Below, piece after piece: positions 15,001-20,320 of a stretch of 64,000 nucleotides of DNA. A program made the translations under genes and the position numbers. Position 1 is the first letter of the stretch. Each line of letters starts with the position of its first letter. Source of the DNA: Flavobacterium branchiicola (GTDB taxonomy: Bacteria; Bacteroidota; Bacteroidia; Flavobacteriales; Flavobacteriaceae); contig NZ_JAGYWA010000005.1 in the NCBI RefSeq assembly GCF_018383905.1, positions 372,001 through 436,000 on the forward strand, written 5' to 3'. A model generated the notes under the pieces. The model searched no databases and had not been told where the DNA came from. It was given only the letters and a program-made list of their open reading frames with translations.

Positions 15001-17198
15001 CTTCAGCAACTGGAGGATGGCCAGGTCAATACTTATACCAATTAGTAGATGCTACTACTAATGCTGAAGTTAGACCATACAGCGCTTCACCAGTATTTGA
15101 CAAATTAATGGCTGGAAACTATAAAGTGAATGTTATAGATGGTTTCGGTTGTATAGCCTCTGTTAATGCAAGTTTAGTTAATCCAACACCAATTAGTATT
15201 ACAATTAGTGCTACACCAATGCTTACTTGTTTCGACAACGAAGACGGAGTACTAACAATCAATACAATCAATGGTGGTTCAGGAAACTATATCTATACAC
15301 TACACGGTGTATTGGTAGACGGAACTGTAATTACAGCTAAATCACAAGGAGCAAAACAGTTTACAGATCTTAAAGCAGGAACATATTATATTACTGTAAA
15401 TGATAGCTGGACTTGTACAAACGATTCTAACAAAGTAACTATTGCAGAGCCAGCATTGGTAAAAGCAACGGTGGAAATTTTCTCAACAGAAACTTGTAAA
15501 AATCCACCGGTTATTATATTGAGAGCTTCAGGCGGAACACCACCTTATACGTATAGTGCTGATGGAATTAACAACTTAGGAACATTTGCTTCATTTACTA
15601 CTATTACATTGCCGGTGACAAATGCTAAAACAGAATACAAGTATTTTGTACAAGACTCAAAAGGATGTAAGAGCTATGTGTCTAACACTACAGAATTCTT
15701 ACCAGTTCCTGAGTTAGGATTCGAGCGTGAAAGCAAAATTGATATTAGATGTAAAGGAGGTTCTACAGGATCTATTACTGTACTTGCAAAAGGAGGTTTA
15801 GGAAACTATATCTATACGTTACAAAATGGTGCAGGAGTAAATATCACTCCGGCTCCGGTACAAACGACGCCAGGTTCATTTACAAATTTACCTATCGGTG
15901 ACTACATTGTAAAAGTAACAAGCTTAGATTGTTCTGTGCCATCAATGTTATTCAAGTTAACAGAACCAAATGCTCCATTAGAAGCAACAGCAGTTCCAAC
16001 TGATTTAACTTGTAACGGATTCAATAATGGTAAAATAACAGTAAACGCTAAAGGCGGAACAGGAATTTATAAATACGCTATTGAGCCGGAATTTAGACAG
16101 TTCTTTGATAAAAACGTATTCGAAAACCTTAAACCAGGATTCTATGATATCTTAGTTCAGGATGAAAACGAATGTTATATCTTCCTTAAAGATGTTGAAG
16201 TAAAAGAACCAGGATTGCTTATTGCAACCGAAATTCCAAACTCAATGATCCCAGAGGTATGTGTTGGAGACAAAAACGGTGCATTCAGTATTGAAATCAC
16301 TGGAGGAACAGCTCCTTATACAGAAAGTCTGGATAACGATAAAGGACCTTACCTTCCGGTAACAGGAAACACAAGAGACTATACAGGTCTTACAGGAGGT
16401 ATGCATACCGTTTACATTATCGACAGTAAAGGATGTACTAGCGAAGTAGTAATCGATATGCCATTACCGGTAGTACTTGATCCAACTGCTGAAGTAAATT
16501 ATGACTGTGTTGACAATAAAGCGGCAAACAGAGTTACAATTACGGTAGACGAAAGCATTACAGACCTTTCAGAGGTAGATTACCAATTGGATGGTACAGG
16601 TGCTTTCCAGACAAGTAACATCTTCATCAATGTTGCTCCGGGTAATCACTTCGTAGTGGCGAGACATACAAACGGTTGTGAAGTGCCAACGGCAAGTTTC
16701 AACATCATTGGATATGAGAAATTAGTATTATCATTATCTGAAGAAAAAGGAGTTTGGAATGTTATTACAGCTACAGCAGTAGGTGGAGGTGGTGACTATA
16801 TGTACAGTATTGATGGCGGAAGCTTCACTACAGAAAATAAATTTAAAATTTACAAAACAGGTACATATACAATCACAGTAAGAGACAAAAACGGATGTAC
16901 AGATACTAAAGAATATTTCATTAAGTATGTAGACGTTTGTCTTGACAATTACTTTACTCCAAACGGAGATGGTGTTTACGATACTTGGGGACCTGGTTGT
17001 ACAAATATTTACAACAACCTTGAATTCTCAATCTTCGACAGATACGGTCGTGTAATTGCTAAATATCACTATGGTCAAAAATGGGACGGAAGATACAATG
17101 GAGAGGAATTACCTTCTGGTGATTACTGGTATGTTCTTAAACTAAATGATGAGAATGATGGAAGAGAGTTTGTTGGACATTTCACTTTATACAGATAA
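1..17198 (+). CDS. sprB: SprB-type giant gliding adhesin, 5' end outside window
   Basis: This is a cell-surface adhesin exported by the type IX secretion system. In gliding flavobacteria SprB is carried along the cell surface by the gliding motor. The reading frame is open from base 3, so the start and signal peptide lie upstream; 5,731 codons are visible, and Flavobacterium johnsoniae SprB is about 6,500 residues. Visible order: a DUF11-like beta-sandwich (about 735-1130), two Ig-like Cys-containing segments (about 1250-1810), several dozen SprB repeats of roughly 80-105 residues, a non-repeat jelly-roll-like insert (about 3306-3915), then a type B C-terminal sorting domain starting near 16936 with the motif YFTPNGDGVYDTW. 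The next gene is sprF, the SprB-specific secretion partner, which supports the name over other CHU_C-domain adhesins. Long minus-strand frames inside it are shadows. Orthology to SprB is inferred from size, repeats, sorting domain and neighbour. Confidence 0.9.
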   Translation, partial: KLKTPKAGAAYKPLTGTIIYDEGKPGVTNVYASKPYACFKEITDEVKDAKDGVYTVADIMTSEGKVTPGGNSGGWSIFVVYKDPLLPNKFITSFNGFGIIRASDPPLVIPVSGFRTNPFGDVNAKLAFAALEGDASLKGDGLSIQGAKSATAGNISSLVRPIAPGTPGTPNFFNSTITDGDVILAGRTPGSINTLGYDTGVVKIDNTGNTIIQNNETDANLTINTSQDSYYMFFTALSVEIIAPKIVLRKNVLDTNDKNIGAQSVNLDQELRYELKFKNEGNDSAKGFTITDVLPQNVIFNGLSDIMVMDKNITASYDAATRTLLFTVPDYMVVSKQAGGSEYTIKFKVRVVKDCNELVDACSNEIKNTAVSKYFGVLNTTKEGFGEGSYSTISECNVGEPTSTNFLVGIDKCLFSRDVSLCGTAVLTAALGYTTYVWKDQNGVIFGGNNRQVTVNKEGVYTVENSGAVNCKPIKQTFNVTDYLKGTIKNPIKGDNIDPATGEAYGCVRDKKPFPKIFLCGLNDKRFIDTKIVGATSITWQETKDVPPASDPNPDSCPYEGATNWTTLATGPTYTVDKAGVFRLLVNYGNTCVVMHYFNVYQNLLDPKAEKQDIICDTKGQIRVTNPPENSGYVYSLDGINYQPESTFNNVAEGSYKVQIRQSELINGVISTCPFFVDVDVEKLDLVTKLEVTNPICTGDLGTIKANIENVPGDYKFILRKKGSTVEIENTGFIKNNYKVFTGVEPGFKYEVLMSTTHNGCAETKEIEVFDYRLTASAKLTKNLSACGDGQITVTVTGGTPRPGPPPYYMYYVNGNPDYFTTPDIPVTLATLPADGKYNIVVVDDKGCKVTIPTITVVPIAKPTITVTPSEVFCYGANSGNIKVDVTPADSGYTVSYSIDGVNFNSISPITNLTPGDYSLIVKYSYDNVECVDPARPVTIKGPAFPLTASAGVSELAGCGLPGFEYQGKVRITNPQGGTPFYKYSFDGQKTWIDENEAYVNPGTHTLYIKDSKDCIYAMSGVVLDPKPADPTIALDPTVYNCNGTGKTTATVTNSGGKNYTYEYYIDGKPNTPITNNVFDNVITGSHTISVKYKLVSVPTYSNLLREDFGTDLFTYTATSSPDGSSPGINPAFCWERQIEATKCNADRLFANGEYTVTSSLRNNPYHGWQNPIDHTSNSRTGGRYLAVDAGTAIPNNAVLYRKTIKDIIPGQPIQVKFFATNLLKVGNPQPDASLTVELQNAAGVPLSSQSTGKIPKTNGWVEYNRTIDPGSNSTLDFVLRLEISQVDGIDFAVDDIEVYQLPKSCVTEKKFDIIIDSNKAFKPSEPLVDDATCSDKNDGKITLTVENFDTVNGYKYSIDNGVTWNTATVSPFTISGLGKGIYNVIIKNDDAGLCSSSFSKEIKAPLTLTTTASITTPPTCKKGASITAIPGGGTPKYQYELRLADGITPYRAFQDLATFDDVPDGTYTVVVRDKSTCSSTASDVVTVTSPVKPTIELDVTSDLCYDVANKATLIVKVNGGKAPFNYSLDGQPSQKTNTFINVAPGTHSITVIDANLCEADAITGIQIGKPIVVNTKVTKPIDCTGTPDAEITVTATEGIAPYTYEVSTDGGTTFNPMLTNVYKTQTVGSYIFKVTDSKGCSATGTAVNVVTKLEPTGSIVSQTNPKCNNDANGQFTVSGSGGSGAPYEFSFDGGGFSTTSTYSNLDAFVGAVNSKKYTYQVKDSKGCLSPVYDVILNNPTKVEASATFPANTNCSSTVIITSKGDGGSGTYTYSFGGSTTYTGVNTLTVTLKATTQDITYSVKDAQGCIDTDKITVPAFNAPTKINFSVPAAITCNLTSTSITLTTTGGIAPYKYEITAGPVTGNNTTGIFTGLTPGSYSFKVTDANGCSITDTKTINGATTISASGSKTDELCVGDKNGTATFTVNGVSSTGNFTYTLTPNAGTPSLTGNVVTYTGLPSGTYNFEAIDKTTGCKTDSEKVVIDAATAIDFTVTASKINCSTTVSTLDITGITGGRPGYEYAYAASPSTVPTTAYGTTLKVDTAILTTSIDVYVKDLNNCFKKKTVTVLAEDAPKIDPVATQCYTGTPISVTITGTYVGTATFSKDGVNYGTSNTFNLTPGTYTLSLKDGFGCPASISYTVAEKLTITPEVVEDIACTPNTTIKLTSAGGTGTHTYAVSFNNGTYTTTTSPYTATVAGNYKFKVTDSANPACSAETAVIPVTLKPTVLTIKVDKTHVKCNGGSTGTILVTPTSGKAPYTYTITRQGTPATVYTVNNPSGVTEGVYDIVVKDAIGCEVTDQVTITEPTKLVVTANANPFTCDVTNTKQGTSVIIDLPNTGTAPYTYSFNGGSFTGVNTLPVTDNGADQIIKYAVMDANGCTASGQLTINKLDPPKITKVDVTPIYCNPATSQTSTATISLSRAILPTDSFVIVAGPVVNTTGATTGVFTGLTAGNYTFRVIAGNKCYDDFFKNIPPVDPFTAIATKLNDVYCFATPKETTGNIRYNVGGFKTTYSYTVNGGTAVTGQTAAIFTLPNLGEGKYDVVFTDETTLCIISTSITITQPTDALTLTVDSNKNANCKVSTATVTVSATGGTPDYKYAFVQNNVTPLDTDYKGLTTVSLNPAITTDWDVWVKDSKDCTYKVDLKIAMDTKPTVTVKVPNQCTASGNTFQIVATGADGVAPYTYSISTGAAPSPADTFTVSAGTYTITVTDANGCTGTIPVTVYDALAVRADLDKDLTCTALAPTDATITVKVVSGGKAGFSYKVKFNGGAYSATGTAFAGTSFPYTTSAAGTYQFEITDANGCTKETAVITVSTPDTVTASATPKNPTCNGDTDGSVTLKGLTGVGPFKYIFNGSALSDQTVYGGLAAGTYSYTVRDAKGCEIIGTVTLLQPAKIDPIIKPWGITCSSTQPGSIDVSLSTSSGGTAPFIYHLYDNNMKEIGSYTANTTADANAVHNFPALPFGDYYLNIVDANGCKFESNAIRIEPLPYLKFNAQTIGANCTDGVSVKLEVTGGTAPFIYSIYGIGTTSGSTTATDYTFIKLDQNTKYTFLVVDSGGCPSYLDYTTGKISDVTVTATTKNVTCFNAANGEVTFSVKQPGAGVTNVYYELRDNLTNKPFIPGIDGTTLPASPFDGTITNLKPGNYTLYIKEIGGTMCSTTTIFRITEPASELTADFDGIVNANCRSNAFVTIKAKGGTGPYTYAAALAPTVPNPGALDTSNVLELPYDAATSNNFNIIVKDANGCTYPLTLVITKDESPIIGLSVANKCAAEDNYGIVVALNNVGVTPYAIKVDSGDFVTYTGTFPYTITGLHSGDHTVTIKDKNDCTDTKTIKIDAPLLVVPEIITHPDCGTSNGEILLKPSGGSGSYAYNIFPPDPSIVITGNSITGLKYGKYTVTMSDVNNVGCSTTADFELKEATPVTFDAVVTHPLCKTDANGTITVNLLPGNDEPTYTYVITSATATPLPIGITQADNVFSNIPDGKYTITVTSGKKCFTSHTYDVIEPAVALGASVVFKDFGCTTGSTPDQAVVTVTGTGGTGPYAYNFDGSDIYTNVNSISVSASASAQTVNYYVIDKNGCKFSGTQNIAGFIPLDDIKFDVTTAPTCPLKETTITLTVVGGYAISKYEMISPVYKDNGTSAVFANLTAGNYMFKVTDARNCSIERPYKIEPLNPIDIVKTSSLNVSCNTANGTDNNGEATFTVSSFSASGNYDVVVTSTPAALPYNTPTIATGVTADVITVTGLVQGTYTVTVTDKTTLCSKGDNVTITMPAAIDFTPNATTVYCSQQDSQITVTGITGGTPNYKYAVVKAGDPKPTTFGDISVPVTVATALTDLDWDVYVQDANGCVSLAKTVSAQYDAAPVLNVPAQQCFKGTDITIDFADALISTTYNGNKTFTVNGLATGSSITFKDAGKYTIVLTDDHGCSATIDYIIEKELTVSATIKKELFCTGAVDAIIDVEIKGGKGSYQYQMYYNGAVSGGVTNTAGDFSVSVSLAGDYHFEITDSNSPVCPAVSLPVTVEAPVIPKLTPSQINVKCFTDSNGELTVVPSDGVAPYTFTITGPVNHTGDTSGTYTGLKAGFYDVTATDAKGCSNTVNIEITEPKELTADAAFPPNTTCSIATVITVTGHDGTPTGIGTGYYYNFNNTGYDTVNTFTVNDDDNGTVQTVWYTVKDKNGCETAPQSIVVQPLNKPSALSFAATAVTCAAATSDVTVTATNGVGALEFKIIEINGVTGTYTAISTTGNAVPAVFTGLLPGDYKFMVTDSNGCSYTDSFTVKDVVKIQTTGQATDKTCVYTDDGTATFTVSDFEGTYTYTITKNTGTPSAPVTTSLTEIVLTNLTIGDYKISVVDDATQCPSEFTVTVKDPIAVTVTEEGNVNANCTTFATVTVAGHGGIADYTYSFVPAGAPYGTFTDEATRKLNPATAAWYVYAMDQKGCISAPITVNITTDPLPAGFTATVTTQCADALGNYEIVVTPGTGMGPFTYSIGGGFQSELEFIVKAPGTYDLVVKDKFGCPFTFTAAVTILQPVDLVIDSKVLPTCKDGDGEVTVTATGGTGNFSYTIDGGITVTTTPAVFDKLTAGSHTIIVTDLGANNCTDKVTFELKAATEITGFKVVATNVSCFNGNDGTITASLDPTSDGVNDNPIYMYSIDGGTPQDDPVFKGLIAGDYIVSVISGRGCTDDFPVKITQPDLIVVPTPDVVQYLCTTDNVSNFATITVNGVTGGTKDYTYTFIKAGTPTPVYVGPRNFYTETDYAGGTYTITVTDRNNCSGAAVGTFTIDPFIAMDKVVIDVNQHITCAVKENITVTVKSKAGVNVPGTFKYTLTGINGTVYGPIDTTDGIFTGLEIGNYLVTVLNTVTGCTIQNVHFISDPNTFEIQAVPVASKICYGTSDGKVVLTFVDNQLNPSNDAGAFDYTITGVTATGPVTLTGSTTDAGPFEIGSLKAGTYNVIAKLKGTPTCEVTTVFTIDQPTAELIVTKTQSEITCLAGNNDGVIVASATGGWPGQYLYQLVDATTNAEVRPYSASPVFDKLMAGNYKVNVIDGFGCIASVNASLVNPTPISITISATPMLTCFDNEDGVLTINTINGGSGNYIYTLHGVLVDGTVITAKSQGAKQFTDLKAGTYYITVNDSWTCTNDSNKVTIAEPALVKATVEIFSTETCKNPPVIILRASGGTPPYTYSADGINNLGTFASFTTITLPVTNAKTEYKYFVQDSKGCKSYVSNTTEFLPVPELGFERESKIDIRCKGGSTGSITVLAKGGLGNYIYTLQNGAGVNITPAPVQTTPGSFTNLPIGDYIVKVTSLDCSVPSMLFKLTEPNAPLEATAVPTDLTCNGFNNGKITVNAKGGTGIYKYAIEPEFRQFFDKNVFENLKPGFYDILVQDENECYIFLKDVEVKEPGLLIATEIPNSMIPEVCVGDKNGAFSIEITGGTAPYTESLDNDKGPYLPVTGNTRDYTGLTGGMHTVYIIDSKGCTSEVVIDMPLPVVLDPTAEVNYDCVDNKAANRVTITVDESITDLSEVDYQLDGTGAFQTSNIFINVAPGNHFVVARHTNGCEVPTASFNIIGYEKLVLSLSEEKGVWNVITATAVGGGGDYMYSIDGGSFTTENKFKIYKTGTYTITVRDKNGCTDTKEYFIKYVDVCLDNYFTPNGDGVYDTWGPGCTNIYNNLEFSIFDRYGRVIAKYHYGQKWDGRYNGEELPSGDYWYVLKLNDENDGREFVGHFTLYR
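1818..16900 (+). repeat. Tandem SprB repeats within sprB
   Basis: Tandem protein repeats of the SprB-repeat family. Each has a Cys shortly after its start followed by Gly/Asn-rich GxI or GxxT, then GG.xPYxYS, a GxY stretch near the end, and a closing DxxGC. They have diverged in DNA sequence, so this is a protein repeat and not a recent DNA tandem array. The series is broken once, near 3306-3915, by an unrelated domain. I estimate around fifty units from length divided by period; I did not align them. Confidence 0.85.
3306..3915 (+). other. Non-repeat jelly-roll-like domain inside sprB
   Basis: About 200 residues that lack the SprB-repeat pattern. It opens with LREDFGTDLFTY and ends with DGIDFAVDDIEVYQLP, an ending typical of carbohydrate-binding or MAM-like jelly-roll domains in Bacteroidota surface proteins. 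It lies between repeats on both sides and could be a ligand-binding module. The fold assignment is inferred from these short signatures only. Confidence 0.5.
16936..17198 (+). other. Type B T9SS C-terminal sorting domain (CHU_C family)
   Basis: The last roughly 87 residues begin CLDNYFTPNGDGVYDTW and contain LEFSIFDRYGRV, the paired WDGRYNGEELPSGDYWY block, and a final FVGHFTLYR. This is the gliding-motility-associated type B sorting domain (TIGR04131) that directs export by the type IX system and needs a SprF-like partner, which is encoded next. Confidence 0.93.
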
Positions 17199-17241
17199 CA
17201 GATTAGAGCCCCAAATTATGTTATCTAAAAAATTTATTACA

Positions 17242-18216
17242 ATGAAAAAGTTTATTTTATCCTTAGTACTCATGGCTGTAACAACAAGTTACAGCCAAGA
17301 GCTAAACCTACCGGTATTTACGCAGTATTTAGCTGATAACCCTTTTGTACTTTCACCTGCTTATGCAGGTATTGGAGACAATCTTAGAATTCGTGCAAAT
17401 GGACTTACACAATGGGTTGGGATTAAAGACGCACCCGAAAACCAGTCGTTATATGCTGATTTCAGGATTTTAGATCGTTCGGGAGTTGGACTTTCTGTTT
17501 ATAATGATAAAAACGGATACACAAGACAAACAGGTGCCAAGATATCTTTTGCGCACCACCTTATTTTGAATTATTATTCAAAGCAATACCTGTCTTTTGG
17601 TATTTCGTATAACTTCAATAGTTTTAGAATCGATGTTGATGAATTCAATAATACAATAGAACATCCTATTCTGGATCCGTCGGTTACAGATAATCGTTAT
17701 ACAGCAAATAACAACTTTGACATTAGTGCTTTGTACCGAAACAAGAACTTCTATTTAAGTTTCAATGCCAATAACGTATTAAAGAAAAACACTGATAAAT
17801 ACCGTGGAGTTGAGCCTAACTTGCTTTCCAATTATCAGGTTTACACCGGAATTGTTTTAACTGATGGTGAAAACAGACGTATCGAGTACGAACCATCTGT
17901 TTACTACCAGTACTTTGCCAGTGATAAACGTTCTACAACCGATTTCAACTTCAAATACAGACGTTACAATCGTTACGAAGATTATTATTGGATTGGAGTT
18001 TCGTACCGTTTCTTAAACGATCAATTTCCAAAACCATTATCAGTTGGGCCAATGGCTGGTTTCATGAAATCCAGATTTTACTTCGGATATTCTTATCAGG
18101 TTATGTTCAACGATCTTGGAAACTACAATACAGGTACTCATTCAGTAACTATAGGTTTTGATTTCTTGCAGTCAATAAGTAATTGTCCTTGTACGCAGAG
18201 TCCGGTTCACGACTAA
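17242..18216 (+). CDS. sprF: PorP/SprF family outer-membrane secretion partner
   Basis: Outer-membrane protein of the PorP/SprF family. In F. johnsoniae, SprF is needed for secretion of SprB to the cell surface. The chosen start gives 324 residues beginning MKKFILSLVLMAVTTSYSQ, a clean signal peptide cleaved after SYS. Longer in-frame starts at 17146 (inside sprB) and 17218 exist but would put extra residues in front of the signal peptide. Family traits seen: LPVFTQYLADNPFVLSPAYAG just after the signal, many alternating beta strands, and QSISNCPC near the end. It lies 43 bases after the sprB stop on the same strand, so the two are almost certainly cotranscribed. Function is inferred from family and position. 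Confidence 0.9.
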   Translation: MKKFILSLVLMAVTTSYSQELNLPVFTQYLADNPFVLSPAYAGIGDNLRIRANGLTQWVGIKDAPENQSLYADFRILDRSGVGLSVYNDKNGYTRQTGAKISFAHHLILNYYSKQYLSFGISYNFNSFRIDVDEFNNTIEHPILDPSVTDNRYTANNNFDISALYRNKNFYLSFNANNVLKKNTDKYRGVEPNLLSNYQVYTGIVLTDGENRRIEYEPSVYYQYFASDKRSTTDFNFKYRRYNRYEDYYWIGVSYRFLNDQFPKPLSVGPMAGFMKSRFYFGYSYQVMFNDLGNYNTGTHSVTIGFDFLQSISNCPCTQSPVHD

Positions 18217-18377
18217 TCAAGATGCAAAACCATTTTTAAAGGCAAATAAGCCCTTATCATAAAGCGAGTCGCAACATTATGTGTTTTTACCGCAATAATT
18301 TGAAATAAACTGGCAATAACATTAAATTTGAATACTATCAATTGTACCTTCAAAACGATAGCGATCAAATTCGATTT

Positions 18378-19469
18378 ATGAAAGCAAAATTTTCACTTTA
18401 TGCGAAACATATAGTACTGTGCCTCGCTTTTTTATTTTTGCCGTATGCCTTCACATCGACAAATACTATTTTTTCGTTGCCGCATTTGTACACCAATGCA
18501 CACGATCGTATTTACTTCTTTATCTATTTTACGCTCCTTTGCTTTTTCTATTTTAACTATTACTACTTAATTCCTAAGTTATATTTCACAGATAAAAAGC
18601 TCGTTTACTATGGCATCATCGCCATTTTTCTATTATTTTTTCTTTGGATTTCTACCGTTCTGGATCATCCAAGCCGAAACTTTTTAGACTTTAGAGACCA
18701 GCCCGTTCATTTTACAAATATGCATCGAATATCTCCCGATGGTTTTCGCCCGCCGCCACAAATGGAAAGAGAAATGCCATTTGAATTTAAAGGAGGCCCG
18801 CCAACACAATACAGTCATACAACTTTGGTTTATTTAATCGGAGTTATTTCAAGTTTGCTTTTTGCCATTTCCGGCAGACTTCAAAGTGTAGAAGAAGAAA
18901 AAGTAAAATCGGAACTCGCATTTTTAAAAGCCCAGATAAATCCCCATTTCTTGTTTAATACCTTAAACAGTATTTATGCTTTGGCTTTAAAAAAAGACAA
19001 TAAAACACCCGATGCTGTAATTCAGCTTTCAGAATTAATGCGGTACATCATGACCAATTCAAATGATGAAGTTATTGATTTACCCAAGGAAATAAATTAC
19101 ATCAATAATTTTATTTCACTCCAAAAAACACGTTTAGGGAATACCGTAATTGTAGATTATAAAGTAACCGGAAATAGTTTTGGAAAACAAATCACACCGC
19201 TTATTTTGATATCGTTCATAGAAAATGCCTTTAAGTATGGTGTAAATCCCGATCAGACTTCAGAAATTTGTATTAGTATTGATATCAAAGAAGATCAGCT
19301 CATTTTATGGGTTTCCAATAAAAAAATCGACTCAGTTTATTCAGAATCCGGAATTGGACTCCAAAATACGATCAAGCGACTAAAATTAGTATATCCCAAT
19401 AGACATCAGCTTAAAATTATTGACACTCCGGATAAATACACCGTAAACTTATCTATAAAACTGGCATGA
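18378..19469 (+). CDS. LytS/YehU-type sensor histidine kinase
   Basis: Membrane sensor kinase, 363 residues from the ATG at 18378; a TTG 36 bases upstream in frame is less likely. About four hydrophobic segments occupy the first 170 residues, with a Pro-rich extracytoplasmic stretch (RPPPQMEREMP) before the last one. The cytoplasmic part is a His_kinase (LytS-type) domain with the phospho-acceptor in QINPHFLFNTLNS (His190) and the ATPase N-box SFIENAFKYGV. The next gene, a LytTR regulator, overlaps its stop by four bases (ATGA), so the pair is translationally coupled. The signal is unknown. The pair follows sprF by about 160 bases, so a link to the adhesin is possible but not shown. Confidence 0.88.
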   Translation: MKAKFSLYAKHIVLCLAFLFLPYAFTSTNTIFSLPHLYTNAHDRIYFFIYFTLLCFFYFNYYYLIPKLYFTDKKLVYYGIIAIFLLFFLWISTVLDHPSRNFLDFRDQPVHFTNMHRISPDGFRPPPQMEREMPFEFKGGPPTQYSHTTLVYLIGVISSLLFAISGRLQSVEEEKVKSELAFLKAQINPHFLFNTLNSIYALALKKDNKTPDAVIQLSELMRYIMTNSNDEVIDLPKEINYINNFISLQKTRLGNTVIVDYKVTGNSFGKQITPLILISFIENAFKYGVNPDQTSEICISIDIKEDQLILWVSNKKIDSVYSESGIGLQNTIKRLKLVYPNRHQLKIIDTPDKYTVNLSIKLA

Positions 19470-20170
19470 TAAAAGCAATTGCATTAGATGACGAGCCATT
19501 GGCATTAGAAATTCTTCAGAATTTATGTGATACGATCGATTACATAGAACTGACCAGAACCTTCACGAAATCTGATGAAGCCTTTAAGTACCTCAAAAAA
19601 TATCCCGTCGATTTATTGTTTTTAGACATCAATATGCCATCGATTTCCGGTTTAGATTTTTATAAAAAGCTGCCAGTTAAAACCATGGTTATCTTTACAA
19701 CCGCACATTCAGAATTTGCTGTTGAAGGTTTTACACTCAGCGCAACCGATTATCTTTTAAAACCCATTTCGCTAGCCCGTTTTCAGCAGGCAGTAGAAAA
19801 AGCATCTTTACAATTAAAATTACTGAGCCAGAACATTGAGCAGCAATACCTTTTTATTCGTGCCGATTACAGTTTGATTAAAATCCTGTTTTCTGACATT
19901 TTATATATTGAAGGCTTAGACGATTATCTTAAAATTCATATTCAGAATCAAAAGACTGTTGTGGCAAGAATGACCTTAAAAGCCATACTTCAGAAATTAC
20001 CAGAAACAGAATTTATTCGCGTGCATCGCTCGTTTATTATTCCCGTTTCTAAGATTGAGAAAATCAGGAACAAAGTGATCTTCATTGACAATGCCGAAAT
20101 CCCGATTAGTGCAAGTTATGAAGAAGCCTTTTTTTCAATTTTAGATCAAAAACAAAATCAACAAAAATAA
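19466..20170 (+). CDS. LytTR-family response regulator
   Basis: Two-domain response regulator, 234 residues. The N-terminal receiver has the acidic pair Asp8-Asp9 (LDDEPLAL), the phospho-acceptor Asp54 in LFLDINMPS, a Thr in FTTAHSEFA and the Lys of LLKPIS. The C-terminal LytTR DNA-binding domain begins near residue 128 (LFIRADYSLIKILFSDILYI) and includes FIRVHRSFI. It overlaps the kinase gene by four bases and is its obvious partner. LytTR regulators bind direct repeats upstream of their targets; I could not identify a target site here. Confidence 0.92.
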   Translation: MIKAIALDDEPLALEILQNLCDTIDYIELTRTFTKSDEAFKYLKKYPVDLLFLDINMPSISGLDFYKKLPVKTMVIFTTAHSEFAVEGFTLSATDYLLKPISLARFQQAVEKASLQLKLLSQNIEQQYLFIRADYSLIKILFSDILYIEGLDDYLKIHIQNQKTVVARMTLKAILQKLPETEFIRVHRSFIIPVSKIEKIRNKVIFIDNAEIPISASYEEAFFSILDQKQNQQK

Positions 20171-20320
20171 AATTTTTACTACAAAACAAACTTTTTCTTT
20201 CGTTCACCGCATAAATTTTAGCCTTTACCTCAAACTTTTCTGAACGCTGTAATTTCTAATAATTTTACTTGAAAATAACTGTTAATCATTCAATTGAAAT
20301 AACATTTAAATCAAAAAGAA

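Noticed and set aside
17146-17241. Longer sprF start
   Set aside because: It would overlap the sprB end and place 32 residues before a clean signal peptide at 17242.
18342-18377. TTG start for the LytS-like kinase
   Set aside because: An ATG at 18378 gives a normal N-terminus before the first membrane helix.
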